Source: Flavobacteriales bacterium (GTDB lineage Bacteria > Bacteroidota > Bacteroidia > Flavobacteriales_C > GCA-002722245). Taken from it: DNA of 50,468 nt. Below, one piece after another: positions 34,927 to 43,722 of the stretch. The stretch spans positions 1 through 50,468 of the forward strand of contig JAQXEE010000023.1 of NCBI GenBank assembly GCA_029251005.1, written 5' to 3'. Position 1 is the first letter of the stretch. Every line of letters starts with the position of its first letter. The position numbers and the translations under genes were made by a program. The notes below the pieces were generated by a model. The model ran no database searches, was not told where the DNA came from, and was given only the letters and a program-made list of their open reading frames with translations.

Positions 34927-35970
34927 TCAAATACCTTCTTCGGCGCTATTAAGAGTTAAGCAAATAGCCTCTAATTCCTTAATAAATCGACGTTTATTAA
35001 AATTAGGTCCAAATATAAAAGCATCAACAACTAGTACTCTTCCGCGAATTTCATCAACATAAGCAGTACTTACAAAAGGCCCGCCCATTGTACCATTCTT
35101 CATGTCCCACCAACCCTTTACCTTGTATCCAAATTTGTTGTTTAAAGTGATGTTTTGAGTAGCTAATGGTAATCCATCATAAACCTGCATGTAAGATCTT
35201 AAATTATTGCTAGGTTTAGGCCCTTCAATATAAAGCTGTGTAATTGAATCGCGCATTTGATGGAAATACTCCGGAGTAAATATTTTTTCGGTTGTGTAGG
35301 GAAGATAGTATGCGAATATTCCAGTTTGATAATAGCATTTATTATGACTAAACTTTTCACATTTCATTTCACCTTTTTTGAAAAAATATATAAAGTTTGT
35401 TGTATCTATACCAAGTTTATAGCTTTTGGGGATAGTTAAACTTATTCCGTGACTATTTTGAATTAGGCTTTCCAGTTTTGGATTATTTTCTTTTCGTGCT
35501 AATTTTTGGATAACTGCTGTTCTTTGAGCGCTTAGTGCTGCTAATATTTCCTCTTTTTTTTGTTTGAATAAAGTTTTGACTGCTGATTTGGATCTTGCTG
35601 CAACCTGAATAATAGCTTGTCCGTTTGCATAAACATCTTTTTTAATACTAACCCCGGGTATTTCTACCTTGTTAGAGATTACGAAAAGTAAGATTAAGCG
35701 TTGTCTTTGAAATAAACGATTAAATGCTTTAGAACGGATCTTTTTAACGTCAAATTCACTTTCTAAGCTAATTAGTCCATCAATTCCTTTTGTGAGTACA
35801 GGCTCTATTAAGTCTTTTAATCCTTCATTCCATAAAGCTTCATCGGCAACAACATTAACAGTGCTATATCCTCCTGATGCATCTGGTAGGTAAGAAAAGT
35901 TTTTTTGAGTGTTTTCATCACTACATGCGTAAAACGTAGTAATTAATATGAAGGCGAAAATAAACCGCAT
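34927..35970 (-). CDS. DUF4837-family lipoprotein
   Basis: The 347-residue protein has a lipoprotein-type signal (MRFIFAFILITTFYACSDEN, cysteine 16). The mature part contains the GGYSTVNVVADEALWNEGLKD start and a paired-domain pattern around the GLPLATQN and VSTAYVDEIRGRV segments, as in DUF4837 proteins of Flavobacteriia. It has two related halves, but no known enzymatic motif. It follows mltD by 15 bases on the same strand, so the two are probably co-transcribed and may share a peptidoglycan or envelope function. Confidence 0.8.
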   Translation of the reverse strand: MRFIFAFILITTFYACSDENTQKNFSYLPDASGGYSTVNVVADEALWNEGLKDLIEPVLTKGIDGLISLESEFDVKKIRSKAFNRLFQRQRLILLFVISNKVEIPGVSIKKDVYANGQAIIQVAARSKSAVKTLFKQKKEEILAALSAQRTAVIQKLARKENNPKLESLIQNSHGISLTIPKSYKLGIDTTNFIYFFKKGEMKCEKFSHNKCYYQTGIFAYYLPYTTEKIFTPEYFHQMRDSITQLYIEGPKPSNNLRSYMQVYDGLPLATQNITLNNKFGYKVKGWWDMKNGTMGGPFVSTAYVDEIRGRVLVVDAFIFGPNFNKRRFIKELEAICLTLNSAEEGI

Positions 35971-35985
35971 TTTAGTTGAATAATC

Positions 35986-37479
35986 TTAAGTGGATTTGAT
36001 TTTTATTTTCATCCCAGGTTTTAAAATTTTCTGAGCAGTAATAGCGTTCAACTTAATAATGTCGTTGGCCGAAACTCCTTGGTATTTCTTAGCGATGTCC
36101 CATAACGTGTCTCCGCTTCGAATAGTATAATACAAATAACCATTATAAGTGACTTCCGATTTAATTGAGTACCCACTACTTCCAGAGGATGTGCTTTTGG
36201 CAAAAATTAATAATTTCTGACCAGGATAAATGTAGTTTTTACTTGAAAGCTTATTCCATTCTCTAACGTCACTAATTCTAACATTATAACGCTGAGCGAT
36301 TAAGCCAACGCTTTCTCCTTTTCTAACACGGTGAACTAACTCACTTCTATTTGCATAAGCATCATTAGGTGTTGTTTCAACATCATTTGCTTTGTAGTTG
36401 TATATGATCTCTTCGTTGGTGATAAAGTCGCCAATTAATGAAATTGGTAAAGTGATGGTGTAGTTAATCGTATCACTAGATTTTATAGGAATGTAGGCAC
36501 GTTTGTATTGCGGATTTAAAAAGATTAAATCACTTTGAGACATACAAAGGACTTCCGATATTTGATTAAAATGAACGGCTTGTTTAATGGTAACAGTATC
36601 CACGTTACGTAAATTAAACTTAGGTTCAGCAGGGTATAAATTGTGATCGGCAGAGTGGCTCATTAAATAAACTACCGCCATAAATGATGGAACGTAATTT
36701 CGAGTCTCTTTTGGCAAGCCGTATTGAATTGCCCAAAAATTCTTTTTACCTCCAGCTCTACGAATAGCTTTGTTTACATTCCCTGGTCCAGCGTTATATG
36801 CAGCTAAAGCCAATAACCAATCATCGTATAAACCATGTAAATAGGAAAGGTATTTAATAGCAGTTTGTGTGGATTTGATTGGATCACGACGTTCATCAAC
36901 ATAGGAGTTGATTTCTAAACCTAGATATTTTCCTGTTCGGTACATAAACTGCCACATTCCAACAGCTCCAGCTCTTGACCGTGCAGTATTGTTTAGAGCA
37001 GATTCAACTACTGGTAAATATTTCAACTCCATTGGAAGGTCTTTCTTTGATAGCTCTTCTTCGAAAAGAGGAAAGTATAATTTAGACATTCCCATTACTC
37101 TCGAAAGCATTAATCTACGATGTGTTCCATAAACCGATATAAATCTTTTTACCTTGGCGTTGTAAATGAATTCAATGGGAGAAATTGTATTTAAATCTTG
37201 CATCCTTAAGTGCATAATGGAATCGCTGTAAACAGGAATGGAATCTAAAGGGAATTTGTGAATGTTCAAGACCGATAAATCGTAACTAATGTCTGAGTTG
37301 TTAAATGCATCAGCTTCATAAAGACTATCGAGCATTGCCATAAAAGGGTCGTCGGGTAAAAAGTGAGTTTCAATTATGGAATCCTTATCGGACAAAGCGA
37401 TAGTCTTTACTGTATTGTCGGACTGTGCATTTATGCCGAAACCTATTGTAAACAATAAAATCACTACCCAATTTCTCAT
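35986..37479 (-). CDS. mltD: Membrane-bound lytic murein transglycosylase D with LysM domains
   Basis: The 497-residue protein has a signal peptide (residues 1-18), a short linker and an SLT domain near residues 125-260. The catalytic glutamate is in VVESALNNTARSRAGAVGMW near 152, and the substrate-binding ALAAYNAGPGNVNKA lies near 223-237. Two LysM repeats at about 387-430 and 450-495 (RKGESVGLIAQRYNV and RSGDTLWDIAKKYQ) bind peptidoglycan. It cleaves the MurNAc-GlcNAc bond in the periplasm. It is followed by the DUF4837 lipoprotein gene. A small palindrome (37499-37513) lies in its leader. Confidence 0.94.
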   Translation of the reverse strand: MRNWVVILLFTIGFGINAQSDNTVKTIALSDKDSIIETHFLPDDPFMAMLDSLYEADAFNNSDISYDLSVLNIHKFPLDSIPVYSDSIMHLRMQDLNTISPIEFIYNAKVKRFISVYGTHRRLMLSRVMGMSKLYFPLFEEELSKKDLPMELKYLPVVESALNNTARSRAGAVGMWQFMYRTGKYLGLEINSYVDERRDPIKSTQTAIKYLSYLHGLYDDWLLALAAYNAGPGNVNKAIRRAGGKKNFWAIQYGLPKETRNYVPSFMAVVYLMSHSADHNLYPAEPKFNLRNVDTVTIKQAVHFNQISEVLCMSQSDLIFLNPQYKRAYIPIKSSDTINYTITLPISLIGDFITNEEIIYNYKANDVETTPNDAYANRSELVHRVRKGESVGLIAQRYNVRISDVREWNKLSSKNYIYPGQKLLIFAKSTSSGSSGYSIKSEVTYNGYLYYTIRSGDTLWDIAKKYQGVSANDIIKLNAITAQKILKPGMKIKIKST

Positions 37480-37666
37480 ATATTTATCTTAAAACTCCCC
37501 ACATTTAATGTGGATAATTTAGTAAAGGTCTTCTTTATATCGCAGGGGTGCAAGTGTTTAAATGAAAACAATGGGAATTAACTTATTGAGCTAAATTGAT
37601 TTGTGTGTTACAATAAGTAAAAGAGGGGGTATTTATAAAATAACGTGGGTCATTCTTCGATATCAC

Positions 37667-37696
37667 AAAAAAAAGACTGCCCATTGGACAGCCTTC
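37667..37696 (-). terminator. Rho-independent terminator of the T9SS cargo gene
   Basis: On the minus strand AAGGCTGTCC-AATG-GGCAGTCTT forms a stem with two G-T pairs, followed by a run of T. It starts about 22 bases after the TAA at 37718. No gene is visible in the rest of the 238-base gap to mltD. Confidence 0.8.
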
Positions 37697-37717
37697 AATA
37701 TTTTATAAAATTTAGAG

Positions 37718-38644
37718 TTATTTTACAATAACTCTTGAAGTTGAAACTACTCCGTTGGCAGTAGTTTGTACAAAATAAACTCCAGCGTTTAAGTTAGATG
37801 TGTTAACGATTGTAGCATTTGTTGAAACGTTTTCGTTTGAAACTAATGTTCCTAATGCATTGTAAAATTTTACGTTTTCTAAACCTTTAGCTTTAACGGT
37901 AAAGTTATCAGTTGCAGGGTTAGGGAAAATGTTTGCTTTGTTTGCAATAACTTCGTTATTAGAGGTAATAACATCAAAGTTATTATTGTGCATCACACTA
38001 AATTTACCACCCATAATTGTTGCAATTCTACCGTATTCTTTAGTTTCCCAATAGTAGAAAATTTGATCAGTAACTCCACTAACAACAAATTGTTCTTTTA
38101 CTAAAAACGCTTCAAAACTTCCGTAAGATGTAACAACTGTTCCTTCAGCTAAAATAGATCCAGTTAATGATGTCGGATATGGAGTTCCTCCAAAAGGATG
38201 AGGAATTGTTGTTGATGCTAACCATGAGTCGTTAGAAACATGAGAAAGTCCAATTTCTAAGGATCCACTAAATGCAACAGATCCTGATAATAGATCAACA
38301 TACATGGCTGCCATTTGAAAATTAGTAGCTGTAGAAATATAATCAGTTTGGGGTATTAATTGGGAGTTGATACTTAAAGAAGCTCCTACTAAATCACCTA
38401 CATTTGTTGCTGCACCCACTACGATTGTGTCTTCAGTTGAAGATGATTCGTAAGATGTTAAGTCCCAAGTAATTCCTGAGCCCGTACTTGTGAAATCATT
38501 AATATTTATGTTTGAGGTAACCTTCATGTACCATTCGTTTCCTATTTCCCATTTTAAATTACTGGAAGTGATTTCTAAACCCGGTGGGGTTGCGAATGTA
38601 GATAAGCTTGTTAAAGCTAATACTGAGAGTAATAATTTTTTCAT
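37718..38644 (-). CDS. Secreted protein with type IX secretion C-terminal sorting domain
   Basis: The 308-residue protein has a signal peptide (residues 1-18, cleaved after TFA). The body is beta-rich, with no catalytic motif. The last about 70 residues have the classic T9SS type A sorting pattern NIFPNPATDNFTVKA, then VKFYNALGTLV, NTSNLNAGVYFVQ and a final SRVIVK. Proteins with this tag are exported by PorSS/T9SS and attached or released at the cell surface. It is monocistronic, with its own terminator. A role in adhesion or degradation cannot be told from sequence. Confidence 0.9.
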   Translation of the reverse strand: MKKLLLSVLALTSLSTFATPPGLEITSSNLKWEIGNEWYMKVTSNININDFTSTGSGITWDLTSYESSSTEDTIVVGAATNVGDLVGASLSINSQLIPQTDYISTATNFQMAAMYVDLLSGSVAFSGSLEIGLSHVSNDSWLASTTIPHPFGGTPYPTSLTGSILAEGTVVTSYGSFEAFLVKEQFVVSGVTDQIFYYWETKEYGRIATIMGGKFSVMHNNNFDVITSNNEVIANKANIFPNPATDNFTVKAKGLENVKFYNALGTLVSNENVSTNATIVNTSNLNAGVYFVQTTANGVVSTSRVIVK

Positions 38645-38764
38645 ACGTTTCTAGTTTAAGGCTCTAAATTAAGGTTTAATCCCTGTAATTCCAATTTTCA
38701 TGTGATTAAGCAATTTTGTTGATTACTCTTTAAAACTTCCTGTGTAATTAATTAACCTTCTTGT

Positions 38765-38772
38765 TATTTTTG
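38765..38772 (+). promoter_or_regulatory. -7 promoter element TATTTTTG of the alpha/beta hydrolase gene
   Basis: TATTTTTG ends 4 bases before the GTG at 38777, the same spacing as the gmhA, ABC exporter and GbsR-like genes. It identifies the GTG as the start and predicts a leaderless or nearly leaderless transcript. No good -33 TTG at normal spacing. Confidence 0.55.
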
Positions 38773-38776
38773 AAAG

Positions 38777-39598
38777 GTGTTAAAAACGGCTTTATATAAA
38801 GGTGCTAAAATTAATTATGAGCGAAAAGGAAACTCGAAGAGGACTGTTGTTTTATTGCATGGCTTTTTAGAGAATCATAAAGTTTGGGATGACTACACTA
38901 AAGTTTTGGCGAAAACCAATACAGTTTATTCAATTGATTTACCCGGGCATGGTTCAAGTGATTGTTTGGGTTATGTACAGTCTATGGAAGATATGGCTGG
39001 TTGTGTTCAGCAAGTGTTAAACGATAATCGAAAACGTAAAGCAGTAATAATTGGACACAGTTTGGGTGGTTATGTTGCTCTAGCGTTTGGAGATTTATAT
39101 CCAGATTCTTTAAATGGCTTGTGTTTATTTAATTCAACAGCGAAAGCAGATTCGATAGAAAAAGTGAAGTTTAGAAATCGAGCTATTGAAGTTGTGAAAG
39201 AAAATCATGAGTTGTTTATTAAAAGTGCAATCCCAAACCTATTTGTTGGGCCTAAAAATAACGCGATTCGTGGTGCAATTCGTAGAGTTTTAAATATGGC
39301 TTTAACAACTCCAAAGCAAGGAATATTAGCGACGTTGGAAGGAATGAAAATAAGAGCGGATCGTGAAATAATTCTTCGGTTTGCACCTTATCCAGTATTG
39401 TGTGTTGCTGGGAAACAGGATTTAGTTGTGCCTTGGCGTGTTTTGAAAAAGCAGAGTGAGTTGTGTGAAAATGGAAGTTTTCATCTTTCAGAAAAAGGAG
39501 GGCATATGTGTTTTTTTGAAGACAAGTATCCTTGCCTCAAAGTATTAGAAAAATTTGTGATTAGTTGTTACTCGAGTAAGAAACTACCTGTTTATTAA
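38777..39598 (+). CDS. Alpha/beta hydrolase
   Basis: The 273-residue protein begins at a GTG. It has VLLHGFLENHKVW for the oxyanion-hole region near residues 26-38, and the nucleophile elbow GHSLGGYV places the serine near residue 96. The aspartate is in GKQDLVVPW near 213-221 and the histidine in KGGHMCFFE near 240-248, so the triad is complete. It has no signal peptide and is cytoplasmic. The family covers esterases, lactonases and C-C hydrolases, and the substrate is unknown. Its 3' end overlaps the convergent FAD-protein gene by 15 bases. Confidence 0.88.
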   Translation: MLKTALYKGAKINYERKGNSKRTVVLLHGFLENHKVWDDYTKVLAKTNTVYSIDLPGHGSSDCLGYVQSMEDMAGCVQQVLNDNRKRKAVIIGHSLGGYVALAFGDLYPDSLNGLCLFNSTAKADSIEKVKFRNRAIEVVKENHELFIKSAIPNLFVGPKNNAIRGAIRRVLNMALTTPKQGILATLEGMKIRADREIILRFAPYPVLCVAGKQDLVVPWRVLKKQSELCENGSFHLSEKGGHMCFFEDKYPCLKVLEKFVISCYSSKKLPVY

Positions 39599-41092
39599 AC
39601 TAGCAGCATAAATTCCCGAATCAAGCGCTTCAAACATTAAGGGTAATCGCCCATTATCAACCCCTGAGAAATAAAAATTGTCTTTTTGAGTTTGATCGTT
39701 TCGGTCATTAAATAAGTATCCTTTTTCGGGAATAGGCATTGCATGGCCCATCACCTTAACATGGGCTGATTTGATGTTTTGTTCACAATTTGTATTGAAA
39801 TACTCGTTTAAAAAGGAAATTCCTTCTTGCACGATTAAGGATGGTTTAGCCATTATTTCGGGCATTTTAATGCGCTCCTTAGGGTTGAAACAAAGGTACA
39901 TTGTTAGCACTTTATTTTTTGTTTTTTGAGTGCCAGAATTCACAAACCCCACTAGGTTGTTGTTTACTCCTAACATATCATTTTGCCATTTTAAAGGTCC
40001 TTTGATTTCATTTTTTAACTCGAAATTAATGGCAACCCAAGCAGAGTAATTGGTGGCTTTAAATAGTTGATGGTATTGAGGGTATATAAATCGTAATGCA
40101 TTCTTCTGTCCAGCGTATATGATGTTTTTACTTACAACGGTTTGAACAATATTAGTTTGTGTGTTGAGGTATTTGGAATAGTAAAAATTATTTTTTCGTT
40201 CAATATGAAAAATGATGGAAGAAGATTTAACTTGTTCAGGCTTTAGTTGATCGTATAGTTTTTTAACGAAATAATAATTTCCTTCAGGTGGCGAGAATAA
40301 TTCTGGTTTATTTCTTCCATAATAATCTCTACATGCATAGTAATGTATTCCTGCTAATGCGGAAATTCTTGAACAATTAGCGCCGTAATCATCAATCATT
40401 TGATAATCGATACCTGTAATTAATTGTGGATCGTGAATGAGATATTTATCAATAAAATCGTAAAACGTGATATCATTTAAACCTTTAAATTTATTGTCAA
40501 TTAATCGGGTGGGCATTTTCATTTCACCAACATAAGGCGAAATCAAAGACAAGAAATCAGCTTTGTTTACACTCGATTTAATCGGGCTGTTGTTAAAACC
40601 TTCTCTAGTGTAACACGTTTCTTGATCCTCTTCGTTGATTAAAAACTGGGTGTCTTTAAATGTGAATTGACTTTTAAGGCTATCGAAACCAATAACATTC
40701 ATGTCTTCCAATAAACTCAAACCATCCTTTCCGTAATTGTCAGGATAAGATAAATCATAATGTGCACCCTGAGAGAATAAATTCCCATTAATGGAGGTAG
40801 CTCCAGAGCTTCCTCCAAGATTATCGTCCATCTCCATCAACAAAAAGTCATTATTATTAAGAGTTTTAGCAGCAGATAATCCTGCAATTCCTCCTCCAAT
40901 AATTAAGGTTTCTGTTTGTAGAGTTTGCGTGGATGGAATAGAAACAGCCTTCATGATTTTATGTCCTGTTTCCATATTGCTTGAAGCATAAATGGGAAAA
41001 TCAAGTACTGTCTTTTTGTTTTCGATATCCAAACAACCTGTTAAAGCAACACTTCCTAAAGCAGATAATTTCACAAAATGTCGCCTATTCAT
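39584..41092 (-). CDS. Tat-exported FAD-dependent oxidoreductase (amine-oxidase-like), predicted lipoprotein
   Basis: The 502-residue protein has a twin-arginine leader (RRHFVKLS, residues 3-10). That is followed by a lipobox LTGC with cysteine 20, so it is probably folded and loaded with FAD in the cytoplasm, then anchored in the envelope. The dinucleotide motif IIGGGIAGLSAAKTL lies near 64-78, and GSSGATSINGN follows as the second FAD contact. The C-terminal 'FSGVDNG' segment fits the flavin-containing amine-oxidase fold. It ends an operon containing SpeD and an aminopropyltransferase, so an envelope polyamine oxidase is a reasonable guess. It overlaps the preceding gene by 8 bases (ATGAATAG). 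Confidence 0.78.
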   Translation of the reverse strand: MNRRHFVKLSALGSVALTGCLDIENKKTVLDFPIYASSNMETGHKIMKAVSIPSTQTLQTETLIIGGGIAGLSAAKTLNNNDFLLMEMDDNLGGSSGATSINGNLFSQGAHYDLSYPDNYGKDGLSLLEDMNVIGFDSLKSQFTFKDTQFLINEEDQETCYTREGFNNSPIKSSVNKADFLSLISPYVGEMKMPTRLIDNKFKGLNDITFYDFIDKYLIHDPQLITGIDYQMIDDYGANCSRISALAGIHYYACRDYYGRNKPELFSPPEGNYYFVKKLYDQLKPEQVKSSSIIFHIERKNNFYYSKYLNTQTNIVQTVVSKNIIYAGQKNALRFIYPQYHQLFKATNYSAWVAINFELKNEIKGPLKWQNDMLGVNNNLVGFVNSGTQKTKNKVLTMYLCFNPKERIKMPEIMAKPSLIVQEGISFLNEYFNTNCEQNIKSAHVKVMGHAMPIPEKGYLFNDRNDQTQKDNFYFSGVDNGRLPLMFEALDSGIYAASLINR

Positions 41093-42173
41093 TTGCTATG
41101 ATTTTTTTTAGATTAGGATTCGTTTGACCAAACTTCCAAATAAAGCCATCAAGTACATAATGTGTTGCTTGAGGTAAGGTGAGAATGGCTGTAAAAAGTG
41201 CAATTAAAAACGGTGAATTTTGAATATTCGCCCAGTAAGGTGAAAATGATTCGAAGAACTCCTGTTTTTCAAGATTAATTAGCATATCCCATAAATATTC
41301 TTCTGAAAAAGCGAGTAAAAGGATAACTGAAAAAATTGAAAATACGTGAAGAATAACTTCTGGTTTAGGAATTTTTTTGTTTGATAAAAGATGTTGTTCT
41401 TCAACTTTATATTTCAAGATCAAGACTAAATATGGAATTCCATGTGCAACTACATTCGTTACAGAAAAGACAAAATCTGAATTGAAGTACACAATTCCTA
41501 AAAACCAGTTAAAGTAGGTTGTGGTTACCCAAATAATCTTTCCTAAAGCAAGGTCTTTTTTTCTGGAAATACTTACTTCATTTAGAATCCAAGCTAGTAA
41601 TATGGCAAAATAAATAATGTTTAAATACGAGAAGATATTGATGTCTTGTACAACTTGGTGCAATGGGAGGAAATCGTCTTCGGCAAACCAATTGAATAGC
41701 CGAGATTCATCAAAATGCCAAAAAATAATAGGGTAAAGCATTCCTATGTAGATGACGATTTTATCAAACAGTCTTTTTTTAGGACTATTCTGCTCTTTGT
41801 TTTTAAAGGAATACAAAGCCATAAATCCATACTGCTGTTTTATAAAGTGGTATACAGCAACGTAGGCTAGTATAGACCAATAAATTTTAATATTGATGTA
41901 TGAAAATGTGGTTAAAAAAGGGAGCAGTAAGCAAGGGATCCAGATTAGTTTAGCACGATGAATTGTGCGGTCATTCTTGTTTAGGTAAGTTCTGAAAATC
42001 GTACTCCATACATGACTAACATCAATTCCGACGATGAAAATAACCCATGCCCATAGTGGTAACGTTTGTTCCTGAATGTTACTGGAGAAAGCCCAAACCC
42101 AAACCAACCAAACAGGTACGAAAAGAAATAGCAAATCGGTTTTACGAGAAAATAGCCAGGACGATCTAGTCAT
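41085..42173 (-). CDS. Histidine-rich polytopic membrane protein of unknown function
   Basis: The 362-residue protein (from ATG 42173, since the open frame to 42266 would run into the preceding gene) has about eight to nine membrane helices. Conserved-looking histidines sit at residues 54 (DVSHVW), 109 (VYHFIKQQYG), 244 (AHGIPY) and 338 (ATHYVLDGFIWK), most at helix ends. That arrangement is reminiscent of membrane metal enzymes such as desaturases or carotenoid cleavage enzymes, but no known motif is matched. It overlaps the aminopropyltransferase gene by 8 bases (ATGACTAG) and the FAD gene by 8, so all three should be translated together. Function unknown. Confidence 0.75.
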   Translation of the reverse strand: MTRSSWLFSRKTDLLFLFVPVWLVWVWAFSSNIQEQTLPLWAWVIFIVGIDVSHVWSTIFRTYLNKNDRTIHRAKLIWIPCLLLPFLTTFSYINIKIYWSILAYVAVYHFIKQQYGFMALYSFKNKEQNSPKKRLFDKIVIYIGMLYPIIFWHFDESRLFNWFAEDDFLPLHQVVQDINIFSYLNIIYFAILLAWILNEVSISRKKDLALGKIIWVTTTYFNWFLGIVYFNSDFVFSVTNVVAHGIPYLVLILKYKVEEQHLLSNKKIPKPEVILHVFSIFSVILLLAFSEEYLWDMLINLEKQEFFESFSPYWANIQNSPFLIALFTAILTLPQATHYVLDGFIWKFGQTNPNLKKIIANE

Positions 42174-43719
42174 AAAAGCTTTGATTAAACGCAGTTCCTT
42201 TGATGTAGTATTTAAATAAAACAGGATTGTGTATTGAGTTAACCTCAATTCCTGATGTATCGCCAACTGTCTTTCCGAATTTGCACATCATTTGGAGTGC
42301 TTCTGTATTTAACCATTTGGTATTTTTAACGGGTAACTCTTTAATGGATGACAATTTTTCAATCATTTGATTTTTGTCATACAGTTGGGATCCAACAATC
42401 CAACCCCATTCACCAAAAGATTGGACATGATTATGAATTTGAAGCGTATTTAACCCAGCCGCCTCCATGGTTTTATTAATGCAGTAAAAAGATTTCGCTT
42501 GATAGTAAGGACTGGTTGCTTGGGTAATAATGACTCCATCTTGTTTTAGTCTTTTTTTACAGAATCGATACATCTCCTTCGTATAAAGCCTTGATAGTTC
42601 GATTGATCTTGGATCAGGAAAATCAATAATTATTAAATCATAATAACTAGAGTCATCTTCTAAAGCGATAAATGCATCTCCATTTTGAACGGTTACTTTA
42701 CTGTTTTGATAAGCGCCTCGGTTAAGCTCTTTGAAAATAGCGTTTTGAGCTCCGAAATTAGTCATGCCCGGATCTAAATCTATGATTTTAACTGATTCAA
42801 CTTCTTGGTACTTTAACACCTCCCGAATTGCACAACCATCTCCTCCACCAAGGATTAAAATATTTTTTTTACCTGAGTTTAGTAACATCGGTACATGTAC
42901 TAATGGCTCATGATAAAGCCATTCATCCATCGTATTGAGTTGCATACTATTGTTGAGGTATAAAATGTAATTGTGCTTTGATTTTGTAAGTGTTATTTTT
43001 TGATATTTGGTTTGTTCAGAGAAAACAACTTTGTCGCTATATCTGCTTTGTTCTCCAAACATGATAATTGGTTTCGCAAAGTAAACACCTAAGCCTATGG
43101 ATAATGAAATAAATATAATAGCTCCTAATAACCACTTTTTTAAGCGTTCATCTAACCGGTCTGAAAAATTGAAAAACAGTAAAATTGCAACAATTAAATT
43201 AATTGTACCTAATAAAAAAGGCGTGTAGGTTAATCCTAAATACGGTAATCCTATAAATGCAAAAAACAAACCTCCAAGTAAACTACCATAGTAGTCTTTT
43301 TCCATTACGCTGGAAATATTCGCTTTTAAATCGTGGTATCTACCATTGATTCTAGTAACTAATGGAATTTCTAGTCCAATAAGTAGTCCAACCAATATTG
43401 CTAAAGAATAAATGAATATTTCGACATATTCGGTTGTACCCATGAGTGAATAAACCAGCAGCGCACATAACGAGGTAAGGAAGGATAGGAGTAATTCCGA
43501 AGCGATAAAAAACTCAATGATGTTTTTGTTTATCGATCGACTAATTCTACTTCCAAGACCCATTGAGAAGAGCATGATCGATAATATAATCGTCCATTGA
43601 AAGACGGAGTTTCCAAGGAAGTAGGTAGCTAAAGTGGCCAATACATATTCTGAAACTATACCTGCTACACCTGTAGCAAATAATGAACTCATCAATATTT
43701 TCGAATCTGATAATTTCAT
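42166..43719 (-). CDS. Membrane-anchored spermidine synthase-like aminopropyltransferase
   Basis: The 517-residue protein has an N-terminal domain of six or seven membrane helices (residues about 5-215). Then comes a soluble aminopropyltransferase domain with GGGDG at 291-295, DLDP at 314-317 and IIDFPDP at 364-370, the binding and catalytic blocks of SpeE-type enzymes. The domain order is that of membrane-bound spermidine synthases seen in many bacteria. It would use decarboxylated SAM supplied by the speD gene of the same operon. The acceptor may be a membrane or cell-envelope amine and not free putrescine. It starts 3 bases after the small membrane protein gene and overlaps the next gene by 8. 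Confidence 0.85.
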   Translation of the reverse strand: MKLSDSKILMSSLFATGVAGIVSEYVLATLATYFLGNSVFQWTIILSIMLFSMGLGSRISRSINKNIIEFFIASELLLSFLTSLCALLVYSLMGTTEYVEIFIYSLAILVGLLIGLEIPLVTRINGRYHDLKANISSVMEKDYYGSLLGGLFFAFIGLPYLGLTYTPFLLGTINLIVAILLFFNFSDRLDERLKKWLLGAIIFISLSIGLGVYFAKPIIMFGEQSRYSDKVVFSEQTKYQKITLTKSKHNYILYLNNSMQLNTMDEWLYHEPLVHVPMLLNSGKKNILILGGGDGCAIREVLKYQEVESVKIIDLDPGMTNFGAQNAIFKELNRGAYQNSKVTVQNGDAFIALEDDSSYYDLIIIDFPDPRSIELSRLYTKEMYRFCKKRLKQDGVIITQATSPYYQAKSFYCINKTMEAAGLNTLQIHNHVQSFGEWGWIVGSQLYDKNQMIEKLSSIKELPVKNTKWLNTEALQMMCKFGKTVGDTSGIEVNSIHNPVLFKYYIKGTAFNQSFYD

Positions 43720-43722
43720 GGG

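Noticed and set aside
37499-37513. CCACAT-TTA-ATGTGG dyad in the mltD leader
   Set aside because: Six-base arms only and no other copy noticed; too weak to call an operator.
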